From assembly GCF_019925205.1 (NCBI RefSeq), contig NC_083568.1:5963237-6027236 (forward strand): DNA of 64,000 bases, in the 5' to 3' direction. The notes beneath the pieces were generated by a model that saw only the letters and a program-made list of their open reading frames with translations, had not been told where the DNA came from and did no database searches. The stretch is from Metopolophium dirhodum (Eukaryota; Arthropoda; Insecta; Hemiptera; Aphididae). This document shows positions 37,825 to 47,999 of this stretch, piece after piece (positions within the stretch are counted from its first letter, which is position 1; the number at the start of each line of letters is the position of its first letter). Made by a program: the position numbers and the translations under genes.

Positions 37825-39011
37825 TACTATATATAGTTACTATAGTTAGGATAACTACCGCGGAACCGTTTACTATAATATTACGTTCTCGATCGATATA
37901 GTACACCGATGTCTCGATGCAGTGTGCATTGTGTACACAGAAAACTACAAGTAGACTGATCTGATCAATGTCCGATCAACACTGTGACCGTATAAACTAG
38001 CAACTATTAAATTGTAATGAGCTTATGAGTGATGTAATGCAGAAAATACAATATAATAATATAATACGTATTATGTACGAAATGTTAACAGTTGTCAATT
38101 AAGTGGTAGTTTGAAATTTGAATGTGTGATACCACCATATATTCTAAGGCCATGTGTGATACCGTGATGCAATTAACAATAAATAGTATACAAATCCAAT
38201 ATCGTAGTACACAGTACATAGTATACTATTAATTTATAATAGAAGTCTGTGCATGGCAAAATATTGAATTGTAGTATCTGTATCAAATCACAGAAAAGAA
38301 TATTTATGATTTGACTTGTGGTAGGTAGTGTAATAATTGTACATGCCCAGATTAATTAAAGACCGTGTGCATAACACTGTACAGCTCTTAATAGAATATT
38401 AATTTTTATTATATTTATATTTTATTTATTCGTGATGTTTGACTTTGGACATCTTATGTTTTATATTTAAAATTAATATCTTACATTTTTAAATATAGAT
38501 ATAAATTGTAAATAATTTTTATTTTAAATAAATAAAAATAATAAATAATAGATTATACATCATTATAAAGTGCGTGATTTTTGGATACAGCAATTTTTTT
38601 TAAAAATTGCGCGGTTTTAACCTACTCAAAGTGGGCGGATTGGTCGAGATTTGTCGAACGCAGAAATGTGCGGTTTTTGGAGTCAACGGTTCGAATTATC
38701 GTGAAATCGGTTTCAAACGATGTGACCTACACAATTCGTGGCGTGAAATAAGTAGAAATCGGTACCACGAGCATATACCACAGAATATCAACCGTTCATG
38801 CACTGAAAAAAGTTACGATTATACACTGTTTAATCTAATAGAATTAGTTTATTTATATTGTAATATTTCGACGGTGAATTGTATCCAATAAACATTTAAC
38901 TTTTTTTAAGTTTGGTATTTATATATAGTGTTTAAAGTAAAGTAAAGCAAAGAAATATTTTCAATTAATTGAATTATTTTTCCTCAACTTAAAATACCCT
39001 TAGGCATCTAT
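37825..39011. other. Noncoding interval
   Basis: Near 37890-37910 there is a CGATCGATATAG block that could belong to a promoter. At 38625-38720 two tRNA box-like sequences occur (GGTCGAGA and GGTTCGAATTA), but the region does not fold convincingly as a tRNA. No gene is supported. Confidence 0.35.
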
Positions 39012-39301
39012 ATTAAGATCCTTAAGCCCGGCATCTATGGCCATTAGCTATTTGTAGGGTTGTATTGTGGTGGTGGTAGGGTTTTGAACTGTGAGTTTTT
39101 TTTTTACACGCGAGTGTTTGGGTTCGGCAGAATTTTTAAATGGGCACCCATAGGTATCTGCCATGGCCGGGTGGGGGATGGCGGCCTTTCTCTCCAGATA
39201 CCGTGACTGGCCGAAGAAAAATGCCACCCGTAGCCGGGATCGAACCGGCGTCTGTGCGCGTCGCAACCGACGCCTTAATCCGCTCGCCCACTCCGTCCCC
39301 C
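39012..39301 (-). mobile_element. tRNA-derived SINE, minus-strand copy
   Basis: Read on the minus strand from 39301, the head is GGGGACGGAGTGGGCGAGCG with a B-box GGTTCGATCCCG near 39236-39247. The body has the block TGGCAGATACCTATGGGTGC (ending near 39145) and AATTCTGCC. It is collinear with the copies at 12999 and 49131. The 3' part reads GCTAATGGCCATAGATGCCG, matching the tail of the 49131 copy. No long A-tail remains, so this may be an older copy. Confidence 0.85.
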
Positions 39302-39492
39302 GTAGTGTTCGCCGACGTAGTCTTGTGTGCACACTGCACAAGCAGCAAATCCCATTTTATTTGCTGTAAATTCTTAGTCCATCGTTTTTGCATTTGAAAT
39401 TCCCACGCGTGCCATAACGTGAAAAGATATTAAATTATCGATAATACAATTTGATTTTGCGTATGAAAATTTGTGACAGGTAGTCACTGGTT

Positions 39493-39711
39493 TTGAAACT
39501 TTCTATAAATAAGGCGAAAAAAATGAGATCAAGGAGAATGAGACATTGCCATCTAAAGTTGTTACTGAAAATACGTACACATTATTTTACACAATATTAC
39601 GACGAAGATAATATTCCTATAAGATTATGTTCAATAGGTACTAACGAATATTCAAAACCGTATAAAAGGTCCATTTTGTTTCCTCGAGGATGTAACTTAG
39701 AAAATCGTTGA
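39493..39711 (+). other. Unrecognised open frame next to the retrotransposon
   Basis: A 72-codon frame has a basic, protein-like composition (for example LLLKIRTHYFTQYYDED). No domain is recognised, and no splice sites were found that would join it to neighbours. It may be a decayed gene fragment or a chance frame. Confidence 0.15.
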
Positions 39712-39902
39712 CCAAAATTCATTAAATTTATCCATATATTCTGCAAATGGTATTCACTATAGTGAATTAATAATAATTAAAATAAATTTAACTCGAAAAC
39801 GAATTTAACTCGACGTTAAAACTGAAATGATGCATAAAATTATAAGCAAACACTTTGTCATGTAACAAAATCTATATCTTTATACTATTATTATAAAGAA
39901 AT

Positions 39903-41566
39903 ATGAGGTATTTAACATACCAACGATATTTACACTCTCTATCTAACTCAAACAATTCTATTTGGAAAGCTACTAAAAAAATCCTAAATAAAAAAAATGT
40001 AATACCACCAATTAAATATCCTGACAGATCCTTCGCTAAGACCAACCTAGAAAAATCAAACTTGTTTGCCTCTCTTTTAGAAAATAATTTCTCTCCTCAC
40101 CCCGACGTTAACAACATCAATCATACATCCTTTATTGAAAAATCTCTAACCAATTGCCTCCCTATGTCCTTACCCACAAAACATACCTCCCCTAGCAAAA
40201 TTCAATTTATTATCAGCAAATTATCAAACAAAAAATCTCCAGGTCACGACCTCATAACAAATCGAATTATAAAACATTTGCCTAAGAAAGTCATTCTTCT
40301 CTTAACCTTCATCTTCAACTCAATTCTTCGTCTCTCCCACATTCCTCATTCTTGGAAACACTCCAAAATTATTCTAATTCCAAAACCTGATAAACCTCCT
40401 GACCTGACCTCTTCATATCGTCCTATCAGCCTCTTACCTTCATTCTCAAAAATTCTAGAAAATATTATACTAAAGCGATTAAACCCTATATTAGCAAGCC
40501 ATAATATAATCCCCCACACTCAATTCGGTTTCAAAAATAAACATTCGTCACTCCATCAAGTCCACAGAATAATCGACATAATTGCACAAACTCTCGAAAA
40601 CAAAAAGTATTCCACTGGCGTCTTTCTCGACGTAGCTCAGGCGTTCGACCGCGTTTGGCACGAAAGACTACTATATAAAATACGATTTCTACCAGCCCCC
40701 CTGTTTTTAACCATAAAATCTTTCCTTCACAACCGGTCCTTCGTCGTTCGCTGCGAGGACAAACTCTCACAAATCCGTTATATAAAAGCAGGCGTACCCC
40801 AGGGAAGTATTCTTGCACCTACTCTTTACAATATATTTACCTCCGACATTCCTCACTTCGAGAACACCACTCTTGCCACCTTCGCAGATGACACAGGCAT
40901 AATATCAACTAATGTTGACCTAACCATTGCATCAGATAATCTACAATCCCATCTCAATGAACTACAAAACTGGTTCAACTTGTGGAGAATAAAAATAAAC
41001 CCAAACAAATCTACCCACAAACCTTTACTCTACGTCCAGACCATAGTCCCCCCATTACCCTTAACAACGACACGATTCCTAAAGCACAATCTACCTGTTA
41101 CTTTGGAGTCCACCTCGACAGTAAACTCTATTGGGCAGTTCACATAAAAACAAAAAGGAAATCACTCAACTTTAAACTCCACCAAATGAAACACCTTCTC
41201 AAATCAAATCTCCCTCTCAACACAAAACTCCTAATCTATAAACAAATTCTCCACCCTTCAATGACTTACGGAATACAGCTATGGGGTACCTCCAAAAAAT
41301 CCAACATTCAAAAATTCCAATCTTTCCAATCAATTTGTCTTCGTCTCCTCTCAAACGCACCCTGGTACGTCAGCAACCTCACACTCCACTCTGACCTCAA
41401 AATCCCATACATAAGCACCCTAGCCTCCCACTACTATAAATTATTTCACAATAACACAGTCAACCACCCTAATCCGCTCATTTCCAATCTCTCATCCATC
41501 TCTCTCCCCGATAACCCTCCACGTCGCCTAAAGCGAAATTGGCCCAGGGACCTCCTCAACCAATAA
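39903..41566 (+). pseudogene. Jockey-like reverse transcriptase, frameshifted
   Basis: The frame from 39903 encodes a LINE reverse transcriptase with its conserved blocks in order: KKSPGHDLITNRII, SYRPISLLPSFSKILE, HTQFGFKNKHSS, FLDVAQAFDRVWHERLL, AGVPQGSILAPTLYNIF and the catalytic FADD in ATFADDTGIIS. Near 41015-41025 the true frame shifts to the one open from 40982. That frame continues with YFGVHLDSKLYW, MTYGIQLWG and a C-terminal region ending at 41566 (TAA at 41564-41566). The protein would normally copy element RNA into DNA at a nicked target. The apurinic-type endonuclease domain that precedes the reverse transcriptase in jockey elements is absent, and the frameshift breaks the remainder, so the copy is dead. 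The ATG at 39903 is probably host flank or chance. Confidence 0.9.
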
Positions 41567-41722
41567 AAAAAAAAAAAAACCTAAAAGTCTAGAATTGAAG
41601 TAGTGTCGCTCGGACACTCCCTTCCATCAAGCCGTCCAGTTTTGTATAAAAATCATCAACCATATTACTCATTGTATAGTTAATACAGATTGTATATATT
41701 TTCTTTTAATAAAAAAAAAAAA
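39905..41722 (+). mobile_element. Jockey-like non-LTR retrotransposon, 5'-truncated
   Basis: The element carries most of a reverse transcriptase, a C-terminal domain, a 3' UTR and an A-tail (41711-41722). An internal A-run follows the coding part at 41566-41579. The coding strand is C-rich and T/A-rich, unlike the flanks. Retained similarity starts at TYQRYLHSLS, well downstream of where the endonuclease domain would lie, so the copy is 5'-truncated as is common for LINE insertions. A convincing target-site duplication was not found. Confidence 0.85.
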
Positions 41723-42693
41723 GAAGTATTGTTTATTTTAAAGTAAAAACTCTTTTTTTTTTCAACTATTGATGCTTTATGTTTGACTCCAGCTCGTTTG
41801 ATTTCAACAAGAATTCCAAAATTCAATCAAAAGGATTCTCCCACTAAAAAATCAAAAGTCAGGCATTGTTCAAGAAAAAAGTTCATTCAACACCTTTGAA
41901 TGGTACCTAATATTAGTAATATTACTATCATTAAGATGACATCACATCCGCATGTGTTGTCTCCGTCTTATACACTTTTTTCCATTATATCCAATATATT
42001 GTTCATTATGCTGGTGTACATGTGGCTGTGACGGCCTCTTAATATTAAATTATTATAGTTCACTACTTTTGCTTATTTCTAAACTTCTTTGGTAAATATT
42101 ATATTAGATATATGTTCAATTTCCAATTCATCTATCAATTAATTAATATTGTTATAGATATTACATAGACCATAAAAATCAACCTAACCTAACCTAACCG
42201 TTTTTAAATTGTGCTTTCTTTGTAGCTATAGAGGTATATTAGTATTATTAATACAATTGTTTGAGTTAAAGTTATTGATTTTTATTTAGTTCAAAATTAC
42301 TGATAGAATCATGACACAATGTATTATAATATAAACTTAATGCCTGAATATTGTTGAAGACTTATACAGCAGGTAGTTTTTTTTGTTAAGTCACACGTGT
42401 ACTTCGCTTCAAGCATATATTACAACATTTTCCCAAAATAGAATTACTCGAGTAATCTGAACTGATTGAATCTTAAAGAAAAGGGTCTGTTATAAAGATA
42501 TTTTACTCCACATTTTCATTGTTAAATGATTGCAATAAAATATGAAATCAAACTCGATTTTTTTAAACTGATATTATCGTTATTTACGTTCTATTGTTGA
42601 ATATTGATAGATATTATTTATTATGTAAGCTGGTATAATATTGTATATATGTATATATATTATATTCAACTGTAAATTGTTCTAATATTGCAG
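41723..42693. other. Noncoding interval with a telomere-like motif
   Basis: AT-rich sequence with no gene. It includes the short (CCTAA)n tract at 42181-42198. Confidence 0.4.
42181..42198. repeat. Short (CCTAA)3 tract, insect telomere-type motif
   Basis: AACCTAACCTAACCTAACC is three units of CCTAA, the complement of the TTAGG insect telomere repeat. With so few units it may be chance or a relic of break repair. Confidence 0.4.
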
Positions 42694-43406
42694 ATGATAT
42701 TCTTAAAACAATAATGAGAAACCAATTAATTTTCAAATTCAAACTAAGAACAATTGAAGAAAAACAAGATGTTATCATCAAAATGCTCGAAGATCAAGCC
42801 AGCAAACAAATTTTTCCAAATGGAGATAATTCACTTATTGATTACAGCCCTACGGCTGATTTGTACCACATAGAAGGTCTAGATGATCTCAATAAAATAG
42901 AAGATCAAATTTTATTAGACACCGATTATCGCAAAAAAATTGTGAGTGATGTATTATATTGTTCTTAACAATATGTTAATATTTTATTTAAATTATCTTT
43001 TTTAGACTATTATATATAATTATTCACTTAGGTCATGATCTAGCCAACAACATTGGTGGGAAAAATGTAAATTCATCAGTAAAAATAAAATGATGATACA
43101 ACTTTTTGATGATAAACTATTGGCCCAGTCTCATTTGCTGGAAAAAAGTTGACATCAAAAAAATCTTTCCAGTCATTGGGCTTCTATAAAATAATTCATG
43201 GTAAATTTTAGATTGAAAATGTATTACATAATAGTATAATTATAATTTTAATGTCATTCATTTTAGAAGCCACCAAAAAAATGTCAAAATGCAAAGGTGT
43301 TGTAAGGCAAGAGGAGATTGACGATGCTATAAAGTATATGCTCATTCAAGCACCATTTCGTTTAAAACGAAAAACCGAACAGGAAAATGCAGCATTATTA
43401 AAATAA
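42694..43406 (+). pseudogene. DUF4806 domain gene remnant (three exons)
   Basis: Three exon-like blocks are bounded by splice signals: 42694-42941 (TTGCAG before, GTGAGT after), 43032-43200 (CTTAG before, GTAAAT after) and 43267-43406 (TTTTAG before, stop TAA at 43404). The translation follows the order expected of a DUF4806 domain: a coiled segment (LRTIEEKQDVIIKMLEDQ), IEGLDDLNKIEDQ with DTDYRKKI, NNIGGKNVNSSVK, QLFDDKLLAQSHLLEK, and a C-terminal DDAIKYMLIQAPFRLKRK. Exon 2 is broken: in the phase left by exon 1 it reaches TAG at its fourth codon, and frame changes are needed near 43034, 43090 and 43150. The 5' part of the gene is not seen. The function of DUF4806 proteins is unknown; they form expanded families in aphids. 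Confidence 0.65.
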
Positions 43407-43559
43407 AATAAACAAATGTATTAAGCATTATACTTTTTATACTTTTAATGAAGCATGTTTTCCATTGTTAAAATGTGTATGTATTTTATTTTTAAAAAAT
43501 ATAGGCATTATAAAATATAAGTAAAATTGCAGATTTAAACTAATAAGGAATTCAACCTA

Positions 43560-43765
43560 AAAATGCGATGTTGTTTATAACTTGATGATACAACGTTGAA
43601 TTCAATATTCAAATGCAATATTTCTCATAGCGTTTTGGCGTGATGTTGGACTTAACATGTATGTTATCATGTTGAATTGAGAGTAGGAATGCAATGTGTC
43701 TGATAACATTGTGGTGTAATGTTGAATCAAACCTTGCAGTATGCGATGTGTTATCGATTCTTAAA
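43560..43765. repeat. Degenerate minisatellite-like region
   Basis: Blocks of the type AATGC(G/A)AT...ATAAC...GTTGAATTCAA recur about three or four times at irregular spacing (starting near 43563, 43613, 43690 and 43740). The copies are strongly diverged. Confidence 0.35.
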
Positions 43766-44399
43766 AATCGGTTCAAACGATGTTCCGTATAAGGTTTATA
43801 ATTAATGTTTATTAAAATACAATTTGATGAGTATTAAATGGTTGGTGAAATGTTTAATGTTGTTCTTTTCAGTCTTAACTAATGTTCTATTCAAGGTTTA
43901 TATGTTTATGGGGATATATTATCGTGAGTGCGAGCGGGTGAAATCCAATCGGACGCCGAACGTGCGTCGGACATTCGGGTCTGTGTACGTACGAGGTGTC
44001 ATCTGGACGAGGAGACGTCGTGTCACATGCATAATTGATAACGTGGTTCAGCCATCGGCCAACATCGTGGATAGCGGGCATATTCGAACGGGCAGACGGA
44101 CGTTTGCGCAAGGTCGCGGTCGCATTATTGGACATCCTTAGTGAAATTCATAAAAAATTATTGTAAATCATTCAATATATAGTGTTATAATTTTTACCTA
44201 CGTATATTACAATATATTATTAACAACGGTCAATGATATAATGTTTTCAAAATAATCAAAATTAGCATGTAGATTGATAGAGACCAAGTCCACTGTGTCA
44301 TCGAGCGAAATGATCCAAAACATTTCATTTAAATCGTAAAACGAACAATCACAGGTAGGCTATAATCAAAAAAAAAATAAATATTCATCTTATTGAGAA

Positions 44400-44762
44400 T
44401 ATTCTAGTCTATATAGTTTAGAACAAACCTCGTTAGTATAACCGTTAAATTGAATTCACACCCGCCTTTTAAGTAAAATAAAAATAGTTGAAAAACGGTT
44501 TTTGTCAGCTCTCCTGAAAAGTCACAACAACGGACTTGTACTCTTCAGCCTCTCAGGCACAGATAATACCTGGTAAATGTATATTATACTGTTTGCATTA
44601 CCATAAGCGAAACTCACGAGTAACTCGCTAACGCCACGCGGGATGGCTAAAATTTAAAATACAATATGATTTTGCTTCCATACACATGCAGAGCGAATTG
44701 CACCCAAAATGAGTTGATTAATCATAATTTTTTTCCCGGGCAACGCCGGGTTATTCAGCTAG
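44400..44762 (+). mobile_element. Helitron-type 3' end
   Basis: The terminus has a GC-rich hairpin, CCCGG-GCAACG-CCGGG (44734-44750), followed by TTATTCAGCTAG and a T at 44763. A short hairpin a few bases before CTAG|T is the hallmark of Helitron 3' ends. The 5' end (TC, inserted next to A) could not be located; a TCTATATAG block near 44409 is only a guess, so the left coordinate is approximate. No Rep/helicase coding sequence is present. Confidence 0.65.
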
Positions 44763-44849
44763 TAATTATATAATCGAAAAATAAGCCAATGAGTATAAAA
44801 TGGTATACATGCAATTAATAATTTATTATATAAATACAAAACAAATATA

Positions 44850-45012
44850 CATAGTGATTGGTTATATAAATAAAAGGTGCAGAACAGTTACATTACAAAA
44901 GAAATATACAAGTTATTGGTTATCATACAAGGTTCAGAACAGTTACATTACAAAAGATATATACAAGTTATTGGTTATCATACAAGGTGCAGTTACAATA
45001 CAAAAGAAATTC
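44850..45012. repeat. 55-bp tandem repeat, about three units
   Basis: The block AACAGTTACATTACAAAAGA starts at 44883 and again at 44938, a period of 55 bases. Each is followed by TATACAAGTTATTGGTTATC. A third, slightly shortened unit starts near 44990 (CAGTTACAATACAAAAGAA). A diverged unit precedes them from about 44850 (GATTGGTTATATAAA). Confidence 0.85.
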
Positions 45013-45091
45013 ATTTATTATTTATGGAAATATGAGGTCTCCTCCCTGCCAGATGATAATAGCAAAAAATTCGTAACGCGGCGCAGCAATT

Positions 45092-45097
45092 TTATTC
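45092..45097 (-). terminator. Putative polyadenylation signal of the 45278-45760 gene
   Basis: AATAAA on the minus strand, about 180 bases downstream of the stop codon at 45278. No cleavage site is known. Confidence 0.4.
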
Positions 45098-45277
45098 AAG
45101 AACGGCCGTAGAGGAGTACGGAGAAGGCCCATGTGACGACTTACGCAGACATATTAATTCGAAAAATATTATTTCTTCTGACGTTATCCCAAGACAGCAT
45201 TCGGGGAATAGGTGGGTTATTCCCCGCGAATAGCGAACAAACGCTAACGTCCGTCTGCGCGGGACCGGACGAAGCGT

Positions 45278-45760
45278 TTATTCGTCCAGCTCGTTCGGAC
45301 GAACTCGATGTCGGCGAGCGAACAAGCGGACGACGGACCGCTTGAACCGTTTCCACGTGGACGTGCGTTTGTTCGCGCTCGTTTGCGTCGACTGATCAAG
45401 GCGGACGCCGCCGTCCAGCGCCAACCCGACATCCTCCGCGCTCTGAACGATTACTTCTCCGTCACTCGAGATCGTTTCTTCGGTTTGGGTCGGTTTATCG
45501 CGGCGGACGGTGGTGGCCTCCACCTGTACGACATGGACGCGACGTGCCGACGGCACGTTCGGCGTCGACCTCCATTGCCGCCCAATCTTCTGTCCGGTGA
45601 AGTCATCGACTCGACGCGCCGACTTGGCAAAGTCTGCCGACCAGTCTCTCAGGTCGGCGAAGACTTCACGCATTGCCAGTTGCTCCGAGGACGGCGGGCG
45701 AACTTCGGCTCCCGACATAACGTCATCACTTATAATCTCTACTGCGGCAATTGTTGACAT
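45278..45760 (-). CDS. Unrecognised 160-residue protein with two LC8-type TQT motifs
   Basis: The ATG at 45758-45760 opens a frame of 160 codons plus stop. An in-frame ATG at 45844 would add 28 residues, but those are AT-rich in codon use, whereas the part after 45760 has a strong preference for G or C in third positions, so the internal start is preferred. The protein starts MSTIAAVEIISDDVMS. It has no membrane segment or signal peptide. It contains KPTQT at residues 89-93 and QSTQT at 123-127, matching or near the (K/R)xTQT motif bound by dynein light chain LC8/DYNLL. The C-terminus is basic (TWKRFKRSVVRLFARR). The coding bias stands out against AT-rich neighbours and argues for a real gene, possibly single-exon. 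No family is recognised. Opposite-strand frames over the same bases are taken as shadows. It could instead be a recent retrocopy or an exon of a longer gene. Confidence 0.6.
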   Translation of the reverse strand: MSTIAAVEIISDDVMSGAEVRPPSSEQLAMREVFADLRDWSADFAKSARRVDDFTGQKIGRQWRSTPNVPSARRVHVVQVEATTVRRDKPTQTEETISSDGEVIVQSAEDVGLALDGGVRLDQSTQTSANKRTSTWKRFKRSVVRLFARRHRVRPNELDE

Positions 45761-45844
45761 GGCTCGTAACCGTTTATCACACAACAAGTTCTTTATTATA
45801 CAGGATATAATATACTTCGGTCGCTTGACAGTAATGCGGTACAA

Positions 45845-46544
45845 TATGTTAAATCCTTGCGCGGAAACTTTTGTGATGCAAATAATTATGGTTCAAACAC
45901 TATAATATTATTATACTACCATAACAACGCGCTGTTCGGTTAGGATCGACTATATATATAGACGAAAAGAAAAAAGAGGTTATATATTGTATATATCAAA
46001 TTTCATAAAAATTTCAAAGACGTATTCAAATGGTAATGTGAGTTTTACAAAACTTCTTTTTATAATTTATTGGTATGAATATTGTGTAAATATTAAAGTA
46101 ATAGAAAATATAGAAAATTAATTGCCCGCATATTTCAATATTTGATCCGCCTAATTTGATCAAGTCAATCCGTAACAGCTAACATAATAATATATAATAT
46201 TATATAAACGTAATTTTAATCCGTATCAACAATTCTTTTTGAATTGTTTGAATCCACTTCTAATTGTTGATAAAATGCCTAATGTTTTTTAGGAATCGCA
46301 TGTGAGTTACATAATGCTAGTAAGACTTTTTTTTTTCTGGAGTAATTTTTGTTGCATTTTGCAATGCACACAATTTTAAGTCATTACAATTTAATGGTTT
46401 TCTGGTGTCGATAATATTAAAATTTATATCAGAGTAGCTTGTTTTATATTCAATCAAAAATGGATTATCACGTTCGACTCTAATCATTTTTATTGAATTC
46501 CATAAAACATTTTCGCCATCAAGACTTTTTTTTTTAAATATCCA
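45845..46544. other. Noncoding interval, 5' flank of the 160-residue gene
   Basis: AT-rich sequence without supported genes. No promoter element is distinctive. Confidence 0.35.
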
Positions 46545-47456
46545 ACCTAACCAGAGGTACGGGAGCCACGTGAGTTCGCGCGGGTGGCCTAGTCACTGCC
46601 GTCGCCCCGGGAACAGTAAAAGAACACTGCGGACGTCGGCGTGACCATAGCCATGGCCGTCTCGGAGAAGAGCAACAGCGGTTTTCTCCAGCCCAGCCTG
46701 TCCACCAGCTCGACGGCCACTAAGTTTACTACGGCCGTAGTGACGGCGAACAGCATGACCCACTCGTGTTTGTTCAACAGCGACCCATTACCTGGCAGTA
46801 TGAGCGCTGAGTAGGCTAATATGCAGATGGCCGGCGCCCGCATATCCTTCCGGCTGGCGAACAGCTCTTGGAACGTGGAACGGTTCTCCGTCTCCTTGCG
46901 CACGTTCACCTCCATCAGGTCCAGGTCCAACGGCTGCGCTTCAGAAAAACAGAACTGGCCCGACGGCGGACACGACGCTCAGCGTGCGGTACGACACCAA
47001 CGGACCGATAATCGCCTCCATCAGCGTGGCCAAAGTGCAACCGAAGGCAGAACACGCTTCCCAATGCTCCGCGTATGGCGGGCGACGCTATCCCAACCAG
47101 GTGCACGGGCACCACCGTGTACGACATGCCCTTGCCCATGCCGGCCAGCAGACGGGCCGTGTACAGCGCCCAAGCGGTGGGCACGAACAAGCGTCAGCGC
47201 CCGCGAGACGAATGAACAGCGGCCGTAGCACCACGCGGTACTGCAGGGCTTCCGGCCCATCCGGTCCATCAGTTGGCCGGCCAGAAGTGGACTGATCACG
47301 TACCCCAGGTCCGTCGTGGCCACGATCCACGGCAGCTCGTCCGTGGCCGCGTTGAAGTCCGTCTCGTGCTCGACGAACCCTCTCCACCGCCGAGCCTGGC
47401 CACCCCAGCCACATGCCGCTGATGAATATCGACATGGTCGCTGCGGGAACGGTCAC
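46545..47456 (-). pseudogene. Facilitative sugar (trehalose/glucose) transporter pseudogene
   Basis: The minus strand reads, from right to left and in several frames, a major-facilitator sugar porter. It has a first membrane segment (MSIFISGMWLGWPGSAVE), then ELPWIVATTDLGYVISPLLA. The family loop signature GQLMDRMGRKP follows, then WALYTARLLAGMGKGMSYTV, SPAIRGALGS, an intracellular stretch NRSTFQELFASRKDMRAP, EWVMLFAVTTAVVNL, LVDRLGWRKPLLLFSE and FFYCSR. It ends after LTWLPYLWL near 46550. At least four frame changes (near 47385, 47250, 47185 and 46920), an in-frame TAG at 46589-46591, an internal deletion around the seventh segment and a missing C-terminal third show that it is dead. No introns interrupt about 900 bases, which would fit a retrocopy or one large exon. 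The best match in memory is the aphid Tret1-like/SLC2 family. Confidence 0.8.
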
Positions 47457-47504
47457 AACATGGTCATCACTATCAAAATATAATCTATTTCAATAAAAGG
47501 AAGC

Positions 47505-47542
47505 GTGTGTGTGTGTGTGTATGGGTGTGTGTGTGTGGGTGT
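47505..47542. repeat. (GT)n microsatellite, interrupted
   Basis: A GT/TG run with a short ATGGG interruption. Confidence 0.85.
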
Positions 47543-47932
47543 ACTTTTATACATAATAATGTGTAATGTTACGTATAATATAATATATAGTGGGTGCCCC
47601 CCACCCCCGCCGTCGTCCGAGAAGATATAATATATTTTATAAAATAATGTGATATTTTTTCAACTTTTTTCCATTATAACAATACACGGGTAACCTAACT
47701 TATACCGTACCACAATGCAATAATATTGCACGTACCGACGTAACACGATGATTTGCTCACCTGACGCGCGGAGGAACGCGCATCATTGTCTGTCACGTGT
47801 ACAGAATTGGCCCGATCGTCGTTGTCGTTTTTACATACACATTTCGTACGGTCGCCGCAACGCGCTGGTTCGTGTTGGTTACCCGGTAGTACCATGCAAC
47901 CATGGTTTCGCAAATGCGTATACCTACATATC

Positions 47933-47999
47933 CACAGGAGCAAATAGCGTTTGGGATTTGGGGGGGGGGCTAAGCCACTAAAGCCCCCCTGCGCCTATG
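47933..47999. mobile_element. Very short hAT-like inverted-repeat element
   Basis: The left end reads CACAGGAGCAAATAGCG and the right end, on the minus strand, reads CATAGGCGCAGGGGGG. Between them lie a G-run and a GGCTAAGCC block. The flanks TACATATC and TACATAAT agree in six of eight positions. At 67 bp it would be an internally deleted relic. Confidence 0.4.

Noticed and set aside
38607..38891. tRNA-like boxes and a 94-codon frame
   Set aside because: GGTCGAGA and GGTTCGAATTA resemble polymerase III boxes, but no cloverleaf can be drawn and no other SINE copy matches. The coding frame has no support.
43887..44141. Overlapping arginine-rich frames on both strands
   Set aside because: Neither shows a domain or splice signal. 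The GC-rich patch explains the absence of stops.
45308..45905. Open frames of 149 and 131 codons on the plus strand
   Set aside because: They overlap the minus-strand gene at 45278-45760, and their composition follows from its G/C-rich third positions read in reverse.
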